In this document: positions 7,498 through 16,507 of the stretch, one piece after another | How the letters are laid out: every line of letters starts with the position of its first letter | Numbering within the stretch: the first letter of the stretch is position 1 | Source of the DNA: Corallococcus sp. EGB | GTDB taxonomy: Bacteria; Myxococcota; Myxococcia; Myxococcales; Myxococcaceae | NCBI RefSeq assembly: GCF_019968905.1 | Contig: NZ_CP079946.1 | Coordinates: 7,413,356-7,477,355, forward strand | Length of the DNA: 64,000 bases | Direction of reading: 5' to 3' | Made by a program: the position numbers and the translations under genes | Notes under the pieces: generated by a model | Told to the model about the DNA's origin: nothing | The model's input: the letters and a program-made list of their open reading frames with translations, nothing else | The model's database searches: none

Positions 7498-9378
7498 CTA
7501 GTAGTTCCGGAGATCGTCTTCGTCGAGCTTGGGGCGCTTCTTCTCTTCCTCGCGCTTGCGCTTGGCCTCTTCCTCCGCCTTGCGCTTCGCCTCCTCGTCC
7601 GCCTTGCGCTTCGCCTCTTCCTCGTGCTTGCGCCGGGCCTCCTCTTCCTTCTGGCGCTGCTCCTCCTCGTGCTTGAGGCGGGCCGCCTCCTCGCGCTGGC
7701 GCTTCGCCTCGGCCTCGCGCTCCTTGCGCGTCATCTTCCGGGCGGGCTGCGAGGGCGGCGGCTGCGGGGGCGGATCGAAGACGGGCGGCGGGGGCGTGTT
7801 CGCCGGGGCCGCCTCGGCGGCGGGCGTGGACGCGGCGTTCGCCTTGGGGGCCGGCTCCGTCCTGGCGGCGGGCGGGGGCGGCGGCATGGGCAGCGCCTTG
7901 TCCATGGCCTTCGCGTCACGGGCCGGAGTGGCGCGCTCGGACGTCGTGGGCGCGGGGGCGCTGGACGACGAGCCCCCACCCTTCTTGTAGAACGCCAGGT
8001 AGCTGCCGGCGCCCGCGGACACCAGGCCCAGCACCACGCCGATGTCCGCCACCAGCGCGTACGTCTTGCCGGTGCTCTTCAGGTCATCCGCGCGCGAGCT
8101 GCCCTGGGGCGCGGTCTTGAACGCGTCCGCCTTCGAGGAGGCCTCCAGGCCGAAGTAGATGCCTCCCGCCAGCAGCGCCACGCCCGTGGCCAGGAGCACG
8201 TAGCCGGCGGTCTGACGGCTCACGCCCCCGCCGCTGGAGAAGTGCTTCACCGGCTTGCCGTTGACGCGCGCCGCGTCCTGGGCGACGAGCCCCGTCAGGA
8301 GCGCCTCGGAGCCCGTGGCCATCGCGTCGCCGCGCGGCACCTGGCCCAGCGCGTACGCCTGGTTGTGGCCGTCCGCCACGTCCATGCGCAGGCCGGTGAC
8401 GGTCAGCGGCGCGTTGCCCGGGCCGCCGCGCACCACCAGCGCCAGCACCTGCGGCACGCCCGCGAGCACGCCCAGCTCCTGCAGCGCCTGGTCGCGCTCC
8501 TCGTCGTCGGGGTTCTTCGCGATGCGCTCCACGAGCGCCGCGTAGCGCTGCTGCACCGGCAGCTTCGTGAGCGTGAAGGACGCATCGCCCTCGCGAGCGC
8601 GCCCTTCCGTCACGGCGAAGCCCGGCGCCACCAGCGTCACGTAGTGGTCCGCGCGCGTCAGGCCCGTGAGCGTCAGCGGGGACACGCCCTTGTAGGTGCC
8701 GTCCACGAACACCTGCGCGGGGACGGGCTGCGTGCGCACGTTCAGCGTGGCCTGCGCGCCCTCCAGCTGCGCCTTGCGCTCCTTCTCCACGAAGGCGATT
8801 TCCTCGGGCGGGAAGTAGTTGGGGTTGAAGGTCGCGCGCGGATCCACCGCGAGCACGCCGCGCATCTCCAGCTCCGCGGCCTTGTTCTCCCCGTTGGCCA
8901 CCTGCGTGGCGGCCTTCATCACCCGAGCGCGGCTGAGCAGCGGGAACGCGCGCGACAGGTCCGACTGCTCGTAGGCCTTCACCGCCTTGTCGAAGCTCTG
9001 GAGCGCCTTCACGGTGTCCAGTTCGTCGTACGCCTTGGCGCCGTCCTTGAACGCGGCGTTGCCCTCCACCGCCTTCTCCTGGCGCGTGCTCGCGCCCTGG
9101 GCATCCAGCGCGTCCGTCAGCCGCACCAGCTCCAGCCGGCCGGAGCGCGCCACGGCCTGCTCCGCCCAGTGCGTCAGCGCCAGGGCCTCACCCTCGAGCG
9201 AGGCATCCACGGGAATGGCCACCACCGCCACGCGGGGGCCCGCCGCCGCCGGCAGCGTTCGCGGCATCAGCCGCAGAGAAACGTGTTGTTGCTGCGCGGC
9301 CGCGGGGCCCACGGCCAGCATTCCCACCAGCCAGCCACTGAGCGTCGCGTGCAGCGCGCGATTGAAAGGACGTCGCAT
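7498..9378 (-). CDS. Large exported PEGA protein with charged coiled-coil tail
   Basis: A 626-residue product. The start at 9378 (MRRPFNRALH) is chosen because it begins a signal peptide ending AAAQQ and follows a GAGGGAGA ribosome site. Upstream residues in this frame look non-coding. The order is a TPR-like helical N-terminal region, one PEGA domain near residue 200 (VRTQPVPAQVFVDG), two or more hydrophobic helices in the middle, a Pro/Ala linker, and a C-terminal block of about 80 residues of nearly pure Lys/Glu/Arg/Ala (repeats such as EEEAKRKADEE) ending DEDDLRNY. The tail should form a long single helix or coiled coil. The arrangement suggests a scaffold linking envelope to cytoplasm or periplasm. 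Function and partners are unknown. Confidence 0.7.
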   Translation of the reverse strand: MRRPFNRALHATLSGWLVGMLAVGPAAAQQQHVSLRLMPRTLPAAAGPRVAVVAIPVDASLEGEALALTHWAEQAVARSGRLELVRLTDALDAQGASTRQEKAVEGNAAFKDGAKAYDELDTVKALQSFDKAVKAYEQSDLSRAFPLLSRARVMKAATQVANGENKAAELEMRGVLAVDPRATFNPNYFPPEEIAFVEKERKAQLEGAQATLNVRTQPVPAQVFVDGTYKGVSPLTLTGLTRADHYVTLVAPGFAVTEGRAREGDASFTLTKLPVQQRYAALVERIAKNPDDEERDQALQELGVLAGVPQVLALVVRGGPGNAPLTVTGLRMDVADGHNQAYALGQVPRGDAMATGSEALLTGLVAQDAARVNGKPVKHFSSGGGVSRQTAGYVLLATGVALLAGGIYFGLEASSKADAFKTAPQGSSRADDLKSTGKTYALVADIGVVLGLVSAGAGSYLAFYKKGGGSSSSAPAPTTSERATPARDAKAMDKALPMPPPPPAARTEPAPKANAASTPAAEAAPANTPPPPVFDPPPQPPPSQPARKMTRKEREAEAKRQREEAARLKHEEEQRQKEEEARRKHEEEAKRKADEEAKRKAEEEAKRKREEEKKRPKLDEDDLRNY

Positions 9379-9445
9379 CCGGTCTCCCTCGTTGCTGTGC
9401 GCATTACACGCACTGCGCGGCGGAACGCCAGCCTCGAAAGGGGTT

Positions 9446-10792
9446 TCAGCGACCCGCGGTGCTCCCGGAGGCCCGGGACGCGGGCGCGGGCGCCAACCCA
9501 TGGAGGTAGTTGAGCGCGACCTTCAGCTGTGGATCCGCGAGCTTCGCCGTCACCGCCCAGTCCTTCAGGTTCGCGGGCAGCGCCTTGGGCGGGGCCGCGA
9601 CCTCCGAAGTCGTCTGGGACGGCTCCGCCTTGAAGTGACGCCGCAGGTCCTTCTCCCGCGGCGCGTCACTCCCCGCCTTGCCGGACGCATCCTCCGGCAC
9701 GAGGAAGTCCGGCGTGATGCCCTTCTCCTGGATGCTGCGGCCCTTGGGCGTGTAGTAGCGCGCGATGGTGAGCTTCAGGCCGGAGCCGTCCTCCAGCTCG
9801 ATGATGGTCTGCACGCTGCCCTTGCCGAAGGTCTGCGTGCCCATGATGACGGCGCGGCCGTGGTCCTGGAGCGCGCCCGCGACGATTTCGGACGCGGAGG
9901 CGCTGCCCGCGTTGACCAGGACGACCATCGGGTAGTCCTTCTCCGTGTCGCGGTCGCGGCTCCGCTCCTCGGAGGCGTTGCGGCCGTCGCGCCCGCGCGT
10001 GGACACGATGGGCAGGTTGCCCGGCAGGAAGCGGTCGCTCATGGCCACGGCCTGATCCAACAGGCCGCCGGGGTTGTTGCGCAGGTCCAGCACCAGGCCG
10101 TCCAGCTCCTTGCCGCCGTTGAGCGCGCGCAGCCGGTCCAGTTCCTTCTTCAGCGACTGGTCCGTGCGGTCCTGGAAGTTCTTCACCTTCACGTGGCCGA
10201 TGCCGTCGTAGAGCGCGCCCTCCACGGACACGATGCGGATGTGGTCGCGCAGGATGGCCAGCTCCCGGGGCGCGTTGAAGCCCGCGCGCATCAGCGTGAG
10301 CAGCACGCGGCCACCCGCCGGCCCGCGCATCTTCTGGAGCGCGCGCGCCAGGTCCATGCCCTGGGTGCTCTCGCCGTCGATGGCGAGCAGCTCGTCCCCG
10401 GCCTTGATGCCGGCGCGCGCCGCGGGCGTGTCGTCGATGGGCGCCACCACCACCAGCCGGTCACCCTTGCGCGTAATCTCAATGCCCAGGCCGCCGAACT
10501 CGCCGGACGTGTCGATCTTCATCTCCCGGAAGATCTCCGGCGGCATGAAGACGGTGTGCGGATCCAACGTGTCGAGCATCCCCTGGATGGCGCCCTGGAT
10601 GAGCGTCTTGCGGTCCACGCTCTCCACGTAGTTGTTCTCCACGTAGGAGAGCACCCGCGCGAACAGCTCCAGCTGGCGGTACGCGGATTCGTCCCGGCCG
10701 GCCGCGTCCGCCGGCTTCTGCGCGAGCGCGGGCGCCCCCCACAGGAGGAGCGCGGCGAATCCCATGCGCCATGGCTTCGGGAAACGGGTCAC
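9446..10792 (-). CDS. S41 C-terminal processing peptidase (CtpA/Prc type)
   Basis: A 448-residue exported serine protease. The GTG at 10792 is favoured because it opens a signal peptide (MGFAALLLWGAPALA follows) and has a purine-rich site upstream. After a helical N-terminal region comes a PDZ domain (LGIEITRKGD to DELLAIDGES). The S41 catalytic domain follows, with the Ser in NAGSASASE and the Lys in TFGKGSVQ forming the Ser-Lys dyad. Members trim C-termini of envelope proteins and cut partners of cell-wall hydrolases. Here the gene lies just downstream of an alpha/beta hydrolase and close to the EnvC-FtsEX operon. That makes a role in cell-wall remodelling plausible but unproven. Confidence 0.9.
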   Translation of the reverse strand: MTRFPKPWRMGFAALLLWGAPALAQKPADAAGRDESAYRQLELFARVLSYVENNYVESVDRKTLIQGAIQGMLDTLDPHTVFMPPEIFREMKIDTSGEFGGLGIEITRKGDRLVVVAPIDDTPAARAGIKAGDELLAIDGESTQGMDLARALQKMRGPAGGRVLLTLMRAGFNAPRELAILRDHIRIVSVEGALYDGIGHVKVKNFQDRTDQSLKKELDRLRALNGGKELDGLVLDLRNNPGGLLDQAVAMSDRFLPGNLPIVSTRGRDGRNASEERSRDRDTEKDYPMVVLVNAGSASASEIVAGALQDHGRAVIMGTQTFGKGSVQTIIELEDGSGLKLTIARYYTPKGRSIQEKGITPDFLVPEDASGKAGSDAPREKDLRRHFKAEPSQTTSEVAAPPKALPANLKDWAVTAKLADPQLKVALNYLHGLAPAPASRASGSTAGR

Positions 10793-10876
10793 GGGAGCGC
10801 GTCCTCGGGGGTCGGGTGGAAGGGGCCGTCGCAAGGCCCCCGAGTCTACACCCGGCCCGGCGGACGATTCCCGCCC

Positions 10877-11737
10877 TTAGAGGCCGGCCCGGTCCGCGAA
10901 GCCCACCAGGTGGGACACGAACGCGTCCGGCCGCTCCATCTGCGGCACATGGCCAAAGCCGTCCACCACGTGCACCTCCGCGTGGGCGGGCAGGTGCTGC
11001 CGGTACCAGGCCAGGATCTCCGGGGGCAGCAGCCGCTCGCTGCCGCCCCAGAGGAAGAGCACCGGCATCTTCAGGTCCCGCACGGCCTGGGGCGCGATGC
11101 TCGCCTGCGTCGCGAGCGCGTCCGCCGCGAGCGCCTGCACCGTGGGCGTCGTGTAGAGGCTGCGCAACGCCGGCGCGAGCAGCAGCGCCCCCAGGGGTGG
11201 ACGGTGGAAGAGCTTGCGCGTGAGGGCGCGGACGTCCGCGCTCGACTTCACCGCGAAGTGGCCCAGGAGCGCCGCCAGGGCTTGCGGCGTCAGCTCCGCG
11301 CCCGCGGGCGCCGCCAGCGCCAGCGCCTTCACCCAGGCGGGATGCTCGGCGGCCAGGTTGACGGCCATGGCCCCGCCCAGCGAGTTGCCCACCACGAGAG
11401 CGGGCGTCTTCACCACCGTCTCGACGTAGCCGCGCAGCACGTCGAAGTGGCTCTGCACGCAGATGGGCCCGCCGCAGAACTCGCCGGAGAAGCCGTGGCC
11501 CGGCAGGTCCGGCGCGAGGACGCGCGAGAAGCGCTTGCCCAGCCCGAGGAACGTGCGCGCGAAGCCGTTGGCGGACCCCGCCAGCCCGTGCACCAGCACC
11601 ACCGGCGGCCCCTTGCCCTGCCCCTCCAGCGCGTAGTGGTGCACCGCCTGCCCACCGACGGTCACCGTCTCCGACGTCACGCCGCGCGACACCAGCACGC
11701 GGCGCATCACCTCCTGCATCCCACCCAACAGGTCCAC
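10877..11737 (-). CDS. Alpha/beta hydrolase
   Basis: A 286-residue hydrolase. The GTG at 11737 is chosen because GAAGGAGG sits 7 nt upstream; the longer frame lacks this and is low-complexity. The oxyanion motif is LVHGLAGSANG, the nucleophile elbow is VVGNSLGGAM (Ser), and the final His is in GFGHVPQ. The position of the acid, normally Asp in WGxxD, reads WGGSERLLP, so Glu may serve instead. This fold covers esterases, lipases, haloperoxidases and C-C hydrolases, and the substrate cannot be read. It follows the EnvC gene after about 80 bp in the same direction. Confidence 0.8.
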   Translation of the reverse strand: MDLLGGMQEVMRRVLVSRGVTSETVTVGGQAVHHYALEGQGKGPPVVLVHGLAGSANGFARTFLGLGKRFSRVLAPDLPGHGFSGEFCGGPICVQSHFDVLRGYVETVVKTPALVVGNSLGGAMAVNLAAEHPAWVKALALAAPAGAELTPQALAALLGHFAVKSSADVRALTRKLFHRPPLGALLLAPALRSLYTTPTVQALAADALATQASIAPQAVRDLKMPVLFLWGGSERLLPPEILAWYRQHLPAHAEVHVVDGFGHVPQMERPDAFVSHLVGFADRAGL

Positions 11738-11819
11738 GCGAGGGCCTCCTTCGTCCACCGACGACCACCCACTTCTAACGCTCCCGCATCTTGGACGCAG
11801 CGCATCAAAAGGGACAGTG

Positions 11820-12956
11820 TCAGGGCGTCCCGGCGGCGGCGGTGGCGGGGGCCAGCCAGGGCGCGGGGTCGACTGCCTGCCCGGCGCGGCGGACCTCGAA
11901 GTACAGGTAGGCGCCCTTGAGGGAGCCGGTGTCCCCCACCTCCCCGACCACGTCGCCCGGGGCCACGCGCGCGCCCACGGCGACGGCGATGGTGGAGAGG
12001 TGGGCGACGAGGGTGTGGAAGTCATCACCATGGTCGACGATGAGGAGGTTGCCGTAGCCGCGCAGCCAGCCCGCGTAGACGACGGTGCCCTCGGCCACGG
12101 CGTGCACGGGGGTGCCCGCCGGAGCGCGGATGTCCACGCCCTTCTGCACGGTGACGGTGTTGAAGCGCGGGTTCACCACGCGGCCGAAGCCCACCTCCAC
12201 GACGCCGGCCACGGGCCGGGGCAGCTTGCCCTTCAGGGCGCCGAAGCCGCTGGTCGCGGGGGCCTCGTGCAGGTCCGCCAGCATGCGGGTGAGCTCCGCG
12301 TCCGCGCCCTCCAGTTCGCGCACGGCGCGCTTCGCCAGCTCCGCCTCGCCGGCCAGCTTCCCCACGACCTCCTCCAGCGCCTCCTGCTGCGCCTGGGCCT
12401 GCTTCGACTGCTGCTGGAGGAAGGCCACGCGCTGTGAAAGCGAGCTGTGCAGCCGCTTCAGCTCCAGCGTCGCCTGCCGCTGGAGGGTCGCCACGTGCTG
12501 CACGGTGCGCAGGAGCTCCAGGTCGCCCGCCATGCTGGCCTCCAGCGCGCGCGCGCGCCACATGAGCGCGGCGAAGTCGTCCGCGGACAGGAGCACCTCC
12601 AGCGGACGGCGGCGCTGGAGCCGGTACAGCGTGCGCAGGCGCGGGGACAACCGGCGCAACTGGGCGCGCAGGGCTTCGCGCAGCACGGCCTCCTCGCGCT
12701 CCGCGAGCGCGACGCGGCGGCGGAAGAGGTTCAGGTCGCCCTCCAGCGCGCGCACGCGGCGGCGGGAGAAGGCGGCCATGTCCTCCATCAGCTCCATGCC
12801 CTCCAGCACGGACAGCTTCTTCGCCTCCACCAGGGCCAGCGTCGCGCGCTGCGCGGCCAGCTTCTCGCGGATGGCCGAGCGCTCCACCTCTTCTGACTGC
12901 TGGGCGAACGCGGCGGTCGCGCCCAGGAGCACACCGAGCCACACGAAGCGCCTCAT
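11820..12956 (-). CDS. envC: EnvC-like amidase activator (degenerate M23/LytM domain)
   Basis: A 378-residue exported protein: signal peptide (MRRFVWLGVLLG... AFAQ), about 200 residues of coiled coil, then a LytM/M23 domain. The zinc ligands of active M23 enzymes are missing. The HxGxD site reads QKGVD and the HLHFE site reads YLYFE. That matches EnvC-type proteins, which do not cut peptidoglycan but switch on N-acetylmuramoyl-L-alanine amidases when FtsEX drives them. The gene directly follows ftsE-ftsX, as expected. The ATG at 12956 fits the signal peptide. An ATG at 13085 overlaps the ftsX stop as ATGA, which would suggest translational coupling with a longer N-terminus. Confidence 0.82.
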   Translation of the reverse strand: MRRFVWLGVLLGATAAFAQQSEEVERSAIREKLAAQRATLALVEAKKLSVLEGMELMEDMAAFSRRRVRALEGDLNLFRRRVALAEREEAVLREALRAQLRRLSPRLRTLYRLQRRRPLEVLLSADDFAALMWRARALEASMAGDLELLRTVQHVATLQRQATLELKRLHSSLSQRVAFLQQQSKQAQAQQEALEEVVGKLAGEAELAKRAVRELEGADAELTRMLADLHEAPATSGFGALKGKLPRPVAGVVEVGFGRVVNPRFNTVTVQKGVDIRAPAGTPVHAVAEGTVVYAGWLRGYGNLLIVDHGDDFHTLVAHLSTIAVAVGARVAPGDVVGEVGDTGSLKGAYLYFEVRRAGQAVDPAPWLAPATAAAGTP

Positions 12957-13081
12957 GAGCGACGCCAGCGCGCCCCCGCGATGGAAACACCGCCCGGCCC
13001 TCGCGAGCGGGCCCAGGCGTGCGAGGACCGCCTCGCCCGGACGCGGCCACCGCGTGGCCACCATGGCCTGCGCGAGCCAGC

Positions 13082-13984
13082 TCATACGCGCAGGAAGCGC
13101 CCCACCGCCACGAAGCTGCCGCCCAGGCCCAGCGCGCAGCCGGCCACGAGCAGCTCCAGCGCGGTGCGCGTCTCCACCCACGGCGCGGCCACGCCCGGCC
13201 CCAGGAGGAACGCGAAGAGCGAGCCCAGCGTGGGCCCCATCAGCCGGCCGAACAGCCACAGCCCGCCCACCGCCACCAGCGCGCCCAGGAGCCCCTGGAG
13301 CAGCCCCTCCAGGAGGAACGGCGCCTTCACGAAGCGGTCCGTGGCGCCCACCAGCTTCTGGATTTCAATCTCCTCGCGCCGCGAATAGATGGCCAGTTGG
13401 AGCGTGGCCGCCACGATGACGACCGTCGTCCCCAGCACCACCACCAGCGCCACCAGCGCCCCGAAGCTCAGCGCGCGGCCGATGGCGGACAGCCGCTCCA
13501 CCGCGGCCTCGCCGTAGTCCACGCCGGTGACGCCGGGCAGCGCGCGCAGCTCCTTCGCCAGGGCCGCCAGCGCCGAGGGGGAACGGCGCGACTCCGGCAC
13601 GCGCAGCTCCAGCGTCGCGGGCAGCGGGTTCTCCGGCAGCTCCGACAGCGCCTCGCCCAGGTCGCCCAGCTCGCGCTTGAGCCGCTGCAGCGCCGCGGCC
13701 GGAGGCACCAGCGTCACCTCGCCGTGGCTCAGCTCCACCACGCGCGAGTACACGCCGTGCACCTCGTCCTCGCCCAATTGCGGCGCCAGGTAGAGCGTCA
13801 CCTCCACCTCGCCGCCCAGCGACGCGAGCAGGTTGTCCACCACGTGCGACGCGCCGCGCGCCAGCCCCGCCGCGAACAGCGCGATGGCGATGGTGGACAC
13901 GGCGATGAAGTGCACGAAGGGCGAGTGCTTCAGTCCCCCGGCCGCCGAGCGCCAGAAGTAGGCCGCCTTCGACAGCACGCTCAT
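13082..13984 (-). CDS. ftsX: Cell division ABC transporter permease FtsX
   Basis: A 300-residue permease with the FtsX layout: a short cytoplasmic N-terminus, the first membrane helix at about 25-45 (FIAVSTIAIALFAAGLA), a periplasmic domain to about 165, then three more helices. REEIEIQKLVGATD is a conserved cytoplasmic motif in the loop after helix two. FtsX works with FtsE at the divisome to transmit ATP-driven motion to EnvC. The start overlaps the ftsE stop as ATGA, so the pair is translationally coupled. The 3' end likewise overlaps a possible envC start. Confidence 0.92.
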   Translation of the reverse strand: MSVLSKAAYFWRSAAGGLKHSPFVHFIAVSTIAIALFAAGLARGASHVVDNLLASLGGEVEVTLYLAPQLGEDEVHGVYSRVVELSHGEVTLVPPAAALQRLKRELGDLGEALSELPENPLPATLELRVPESRRSPSALAALAKELRALPGVTGVDYGEAAVERLSAIGRALSFGALVALVVVLGTTVVIVAATLQLAIYSRREEIEIQKLVGATDRFVKAPFLLEGLLQGLLGALVAVGGLWLFGRLMGPTLGSLFAFLLGPGVAAPWVETRTALELLVAGCALGLGGSFVAVGRFLRV

Positions 13985-14673
13985 ACGAGCATCCGCCGCG
14001 CCGCCTTGACGCCGTCCTCGTCGGAGACGATGAGCCCGCGCTCCAGGCGCACCGTGCGCTTCTGGTAGCGCGACAGCAGCGTGGCGTCGTGCGTGGCCAC
14101 CATCACCGTGGTGCCCCGGATGTTGATGTCCGTGAGCAGGTCCATGATTTCCACGGTGAGCGCCGGGTCCAGGTTCCCCGTGGGCTCGTCCGCCAGGAGG
14201 ATGGTGGGGTCGTTCACCAGCGCGCGCGCAATCACCACGCGCTGCTGCTCTCCACCCGACAGCCGCAGCGGCAGCGAGTTCGCCTTGTGCTCCAGCCCCA
14301 CCAGCTTGAGCATCCGGTGCACCTTCTCCCGCGCCTCCGGACGGGGCACGCCCAGCACGTCCAGCGTGAAGCCCACGTTGTCCGCGACGGTGCGGTGGGG
14401 CAGCAGCTTGAAGTCCTGGAACACCACCCCGATGTTGCGCCGCAGGTACGGCACCGCCGACTCGCGGATGCGCGCGATGTTCTTGCCGCCCACCAGGATC
14501 TGCCCCTTGGTGGCCTTCTCCCCGCAGAAGATGAGCTTGAGCAGCGTCGTCTTCCCGGCGCCGGACGGGCCGGTAAGGAAGACGAACTCGCCCTTCTCCA
14601 CGTTCAGGTTGATGTCCTGCAACACCGGCGGATCGCCGGGATACGCCTTGTAGACGTGGAAGAACTGGATCAT
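13981..14673 (-). CDS. ftsE: Cell division ATP-binding protein FtsE
   Basis: A 230-residue ABC ATPase. Walker A is GPSGAGKTT (residues 35-43), the signature is LSGGEQQR, Walker B is ILLADEPTGNLD and the H-loop is ATHD. The start MIQFFHVYKAY is typical of FtsE. The much longer upstream frame is non-coding. The role is to energise FtsX for control of septal peptidoglycan hydrolysis and divisome assembly at the inner membrane. First gene of the ftsE-ftsX-envC operon. Confidence 0.95.
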   Translation of the reverse strand: MIQFFHVYKAYPGDPPVLQDINLNVEKGEFVFLTGPSGAGKTTLLKLIFCGEKATKGQILVGGKNIARIRESAVPYLRRNIGVVFQDFKLLPHRTVADNVGFTLDVLGVPRPEAREKVHRMLKLVGLEHKANSLPLRLSGGEQQRVVIARALVNDPTILLADEPTGNLDPALTVEIMDLLTDINIRGTTVMVATHDATLLSRYQKRTVRLERGLIVSDEDGVKAARRMLV

Positions 14674-14774
14674 GACCGGAGCAGCGCGGGGCCTTCCGGC
14701 AGAGCGTACCACGCCCCCGGAGCCCGCCCAGGAACGGGCCGGGCGCGTCCGGAGGTCCGCACGGCGGGTGAGGA

Positions 14775-15344
14775 CTACGAGGGCTCGCCCTCGCTCGCCA
14801 GGTAGCTGAGGATGACCTCGTCCAGGCTCTTCTCGGAGATGAGATCCTCTCCGAAGAGCGTCTCCACGCCCACCTCGTTGATCCGCGGCTTCTCCTTCAG
14901 GGCGCGCGCGGCGGCCACTTCCGGAGGCAGCTGGACGGCGGGGGCCGCGGCGGGAGGAGGCGGCGGCGTGGGCGGGCGCGGCTGCGCGGGCGCTTGCGGC
15001 AGCTTGGGCTGCGCGGCCACCTCCGCGTCCGTGGCGAGCTGGCCCGGCTGGTACGAACGGACCGTGGACTCGTAGTTGTCGTACACGCCGTTGATGAGGT
15101 TGCGCAGCATCTCCTTGTGCTGCTCCTCCATCAACTCGCGCACGACCTCCGCCAGGTTCTCCGCGTTGAGGATGTCCGCGTAGGACGTCTTCTTCGACGC
15201 GAGGATGTTCCCGCCCACGAACAGGTGGGTGATGATGTGGGGGTTGTTGACGCCCGAGTCCTCGGTCTGGACGTGGTAGACCTTCCCCTTGTGCTTGATG
15301 TTGTGATTGAAGCCGGTGACGGCTTTTTCGAAGGTTTTCGCCAT
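14775..15344 (-). CDS. Conserved protein of unknown function upstream of ftsEX
   Basis: A 189-residue, probably cytoplasmic protein with no signal peptide. The first 110 residues are well ordered (HNIKHKGKVYHVQTEDSG, IITHLFVGGNILASKKTSY, LINGVYDNYES). A long Pro/Ala linker follows, then a short conserved-looking tail (NEVGVETLFGEDLISEKSLDEVIL). I do not recognise the fold. It is 100 bp upstream of ftsE in the same orientation, so it could share its transcription. It may equally be independent, as it diverges from carF. Confidence 0.7.
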   Translation of the reverse strand: MAKTFEKAVTGFNHNIKHKGKVYHVQTEDSGVNNPHIITHLFVGGNILASKKTSYADILNAENLAEVVRELMEEQHKEMLRNLINGVYDNYESTVRSYQPGQLATDAEVAAQPKLPQAPAQPRPPTPPPPPAAAPAVQLPPEVAAARALKEKPRINEVGVETLFGEDLISEKSLDEVILSYLASEGEPS

Positions 15345-15611
15345 TGCCGAGGTCGGGCACCGTAGCAGCGGGGTCCAGGCTTCACAAGGTAAGCGTCACG
15401 CGCTCCGCATCACTTTTACGCGTGCCTGCCCGCTCCCCGGGGTGTGCGTCCGTCACCTCCCGCGACGCTCGGTGTACGGATCCACACGAGGACACCAGCC
15501 TGGCGGGCATGGGCGGCTCTGTTGAAAAGCCGAAACGGCCTGGGGTACGTAAACCCCTCTGACGATCGCGCCGTCAGTCCCTCGCTCCCTGCCGCGGCCG
15601 GAACACCACCG
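15345..15611. other. Divergent promoter region upstream of carF
   Basis: A 267-bp gap between divergently transcribed genes, with no credible small gene. On the minus strand TTGTGA (15387-15382) and TACGGT (15364-15359) are 17 bp apart. On the plus strand TTGAAA (15522) and TACGTA (15546) are 18 bp apart, and the latter overlaps a small GGGGT/ACCCC inverted repeat. Both are weak candidates. Confidence 0.35.
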
Positions 15612-16466
15612 ATGAAAAAGCCGGACACCATCGCGGACAAGGTCCGCCTGCAGGATGCGCAGACCCTGGCGCAGGGCTACTCGCCCGCCATCCGCGCCAT
15701 GGAGATCGCCTCCATCATCGCGTTCGTGGGGCTGGAGAGCGCGCTCGTCTACAAGCTCTGGAGCACCCACCACACGGGGCCGTGGCTGCTGATCCTGGCG
15801 GTGGTGCTGGGCTACCTGGCCGCGGACTTCGTGTCCGGCCTGGTCCACTGGATGGGCGACACCTGGGGCTCCACGGAGATGCCCGTGCTGGGCAAGGCGT
15901 TCATCCGCCCCTTCCGCGAGCACCACGTGGACGAGAAGGCCATCACCCGCCACGACTTCGTGGAGACCAACGGCAACAACTGCCTGGTGTCGCTGCCGGT
16001 GGCTGCGCTCGCGGTGGCCGTTCCGCTCAACGGCCCGGGCTGGGTGTTCCTGGCCGCGTTCCTGGGCGCGATGATCTTCTGGGTGATGGCGACCAACCAG
16101 TTCCACAAGTGGTCGCACCTGGACGCGCCGCCCGCGATCATCGGCTTCCTCCAGCGCGTGCACCTCATCCTGCCGCCGGACCACCACCGCATCCACCACA
16201 CGGCGCCCTTCAACCAGTACTACTGCATCACCGTGGGCTGGATGAACAAGCCGCTGAAGATGATCCACTTCTTCCCGCTGATGGAGCGGCTCATCACCTG
16301 GGCCACCGGCCAGCTGCCGCGCCAGGACGACATCGGCACCGAGGCCGCCCGGGCGCTCGTCGCCGTGGACGGCGCGCAGGAGGTGCCCGTGCTCCAGGCG
16401 GCCAAGGAGCTGCTCAAGGCCTCCGAGGAGCCCGCCCCCAGCGTCTCCACGCGCCCCCTGCCCTGA
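15612..16466 (+). CDS. carF: CarF-type plasmanylethanolamine desaturase (TMEM189/PEDS1 family)
   Basis: A 284-residue integral-membrane di-iron desaturase-like enzyme. Its histidine pattern matches the family: H79 (VHWMGDTWG), H104/H105/H114 (REHHVDEKAITRHDF), H165/H169 (HKWSH), H191/H192/H195/H196 (DHHRIHH). About four hydrophobic helices lie between them. In Myxococcus xanthus CarF introduces the vinyl-ether double bond of plasmalogens and is needed for the singlet-oxygen/light signal that induces carotenoid genes. The ATG at 15612 gives a protein close to the family length of about 280. The gene stands alone here, with no car regulatory genes nearby. Family assignment is firm; the light-response role is by homology. 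Confidence 0.92.
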   Translation: MKKPDTIADKVRLQDAQTLAQGYSPAIRAMEIASIIAFVGLESALVYKLWSTHHTGPWLLILAVVLGYLAADFVSGLVHWMGDTWGSTEMPVLGKAFIRPFREHHVDEKAITRHDFVETNGNNCLVSLPVAALAVAVPLNGPGWVFLAAFLGAMIFWVMATNQFHKWSHLDAPPAIIGFLQRVHLILPPDHHRIHHTAPFNQYYCITVGWMNKPLKMIHFFPLMERLITWATGQLPRQDDIGTEAARALVAVDGAQEVPVLQAAKELLKASEEPAPSVSTRPLP

Positions 16467-16507
16467 CGGGCGCGTGCGGAAGGTGAGGCCCGGCGGCCAC
16501 ACCCCGG

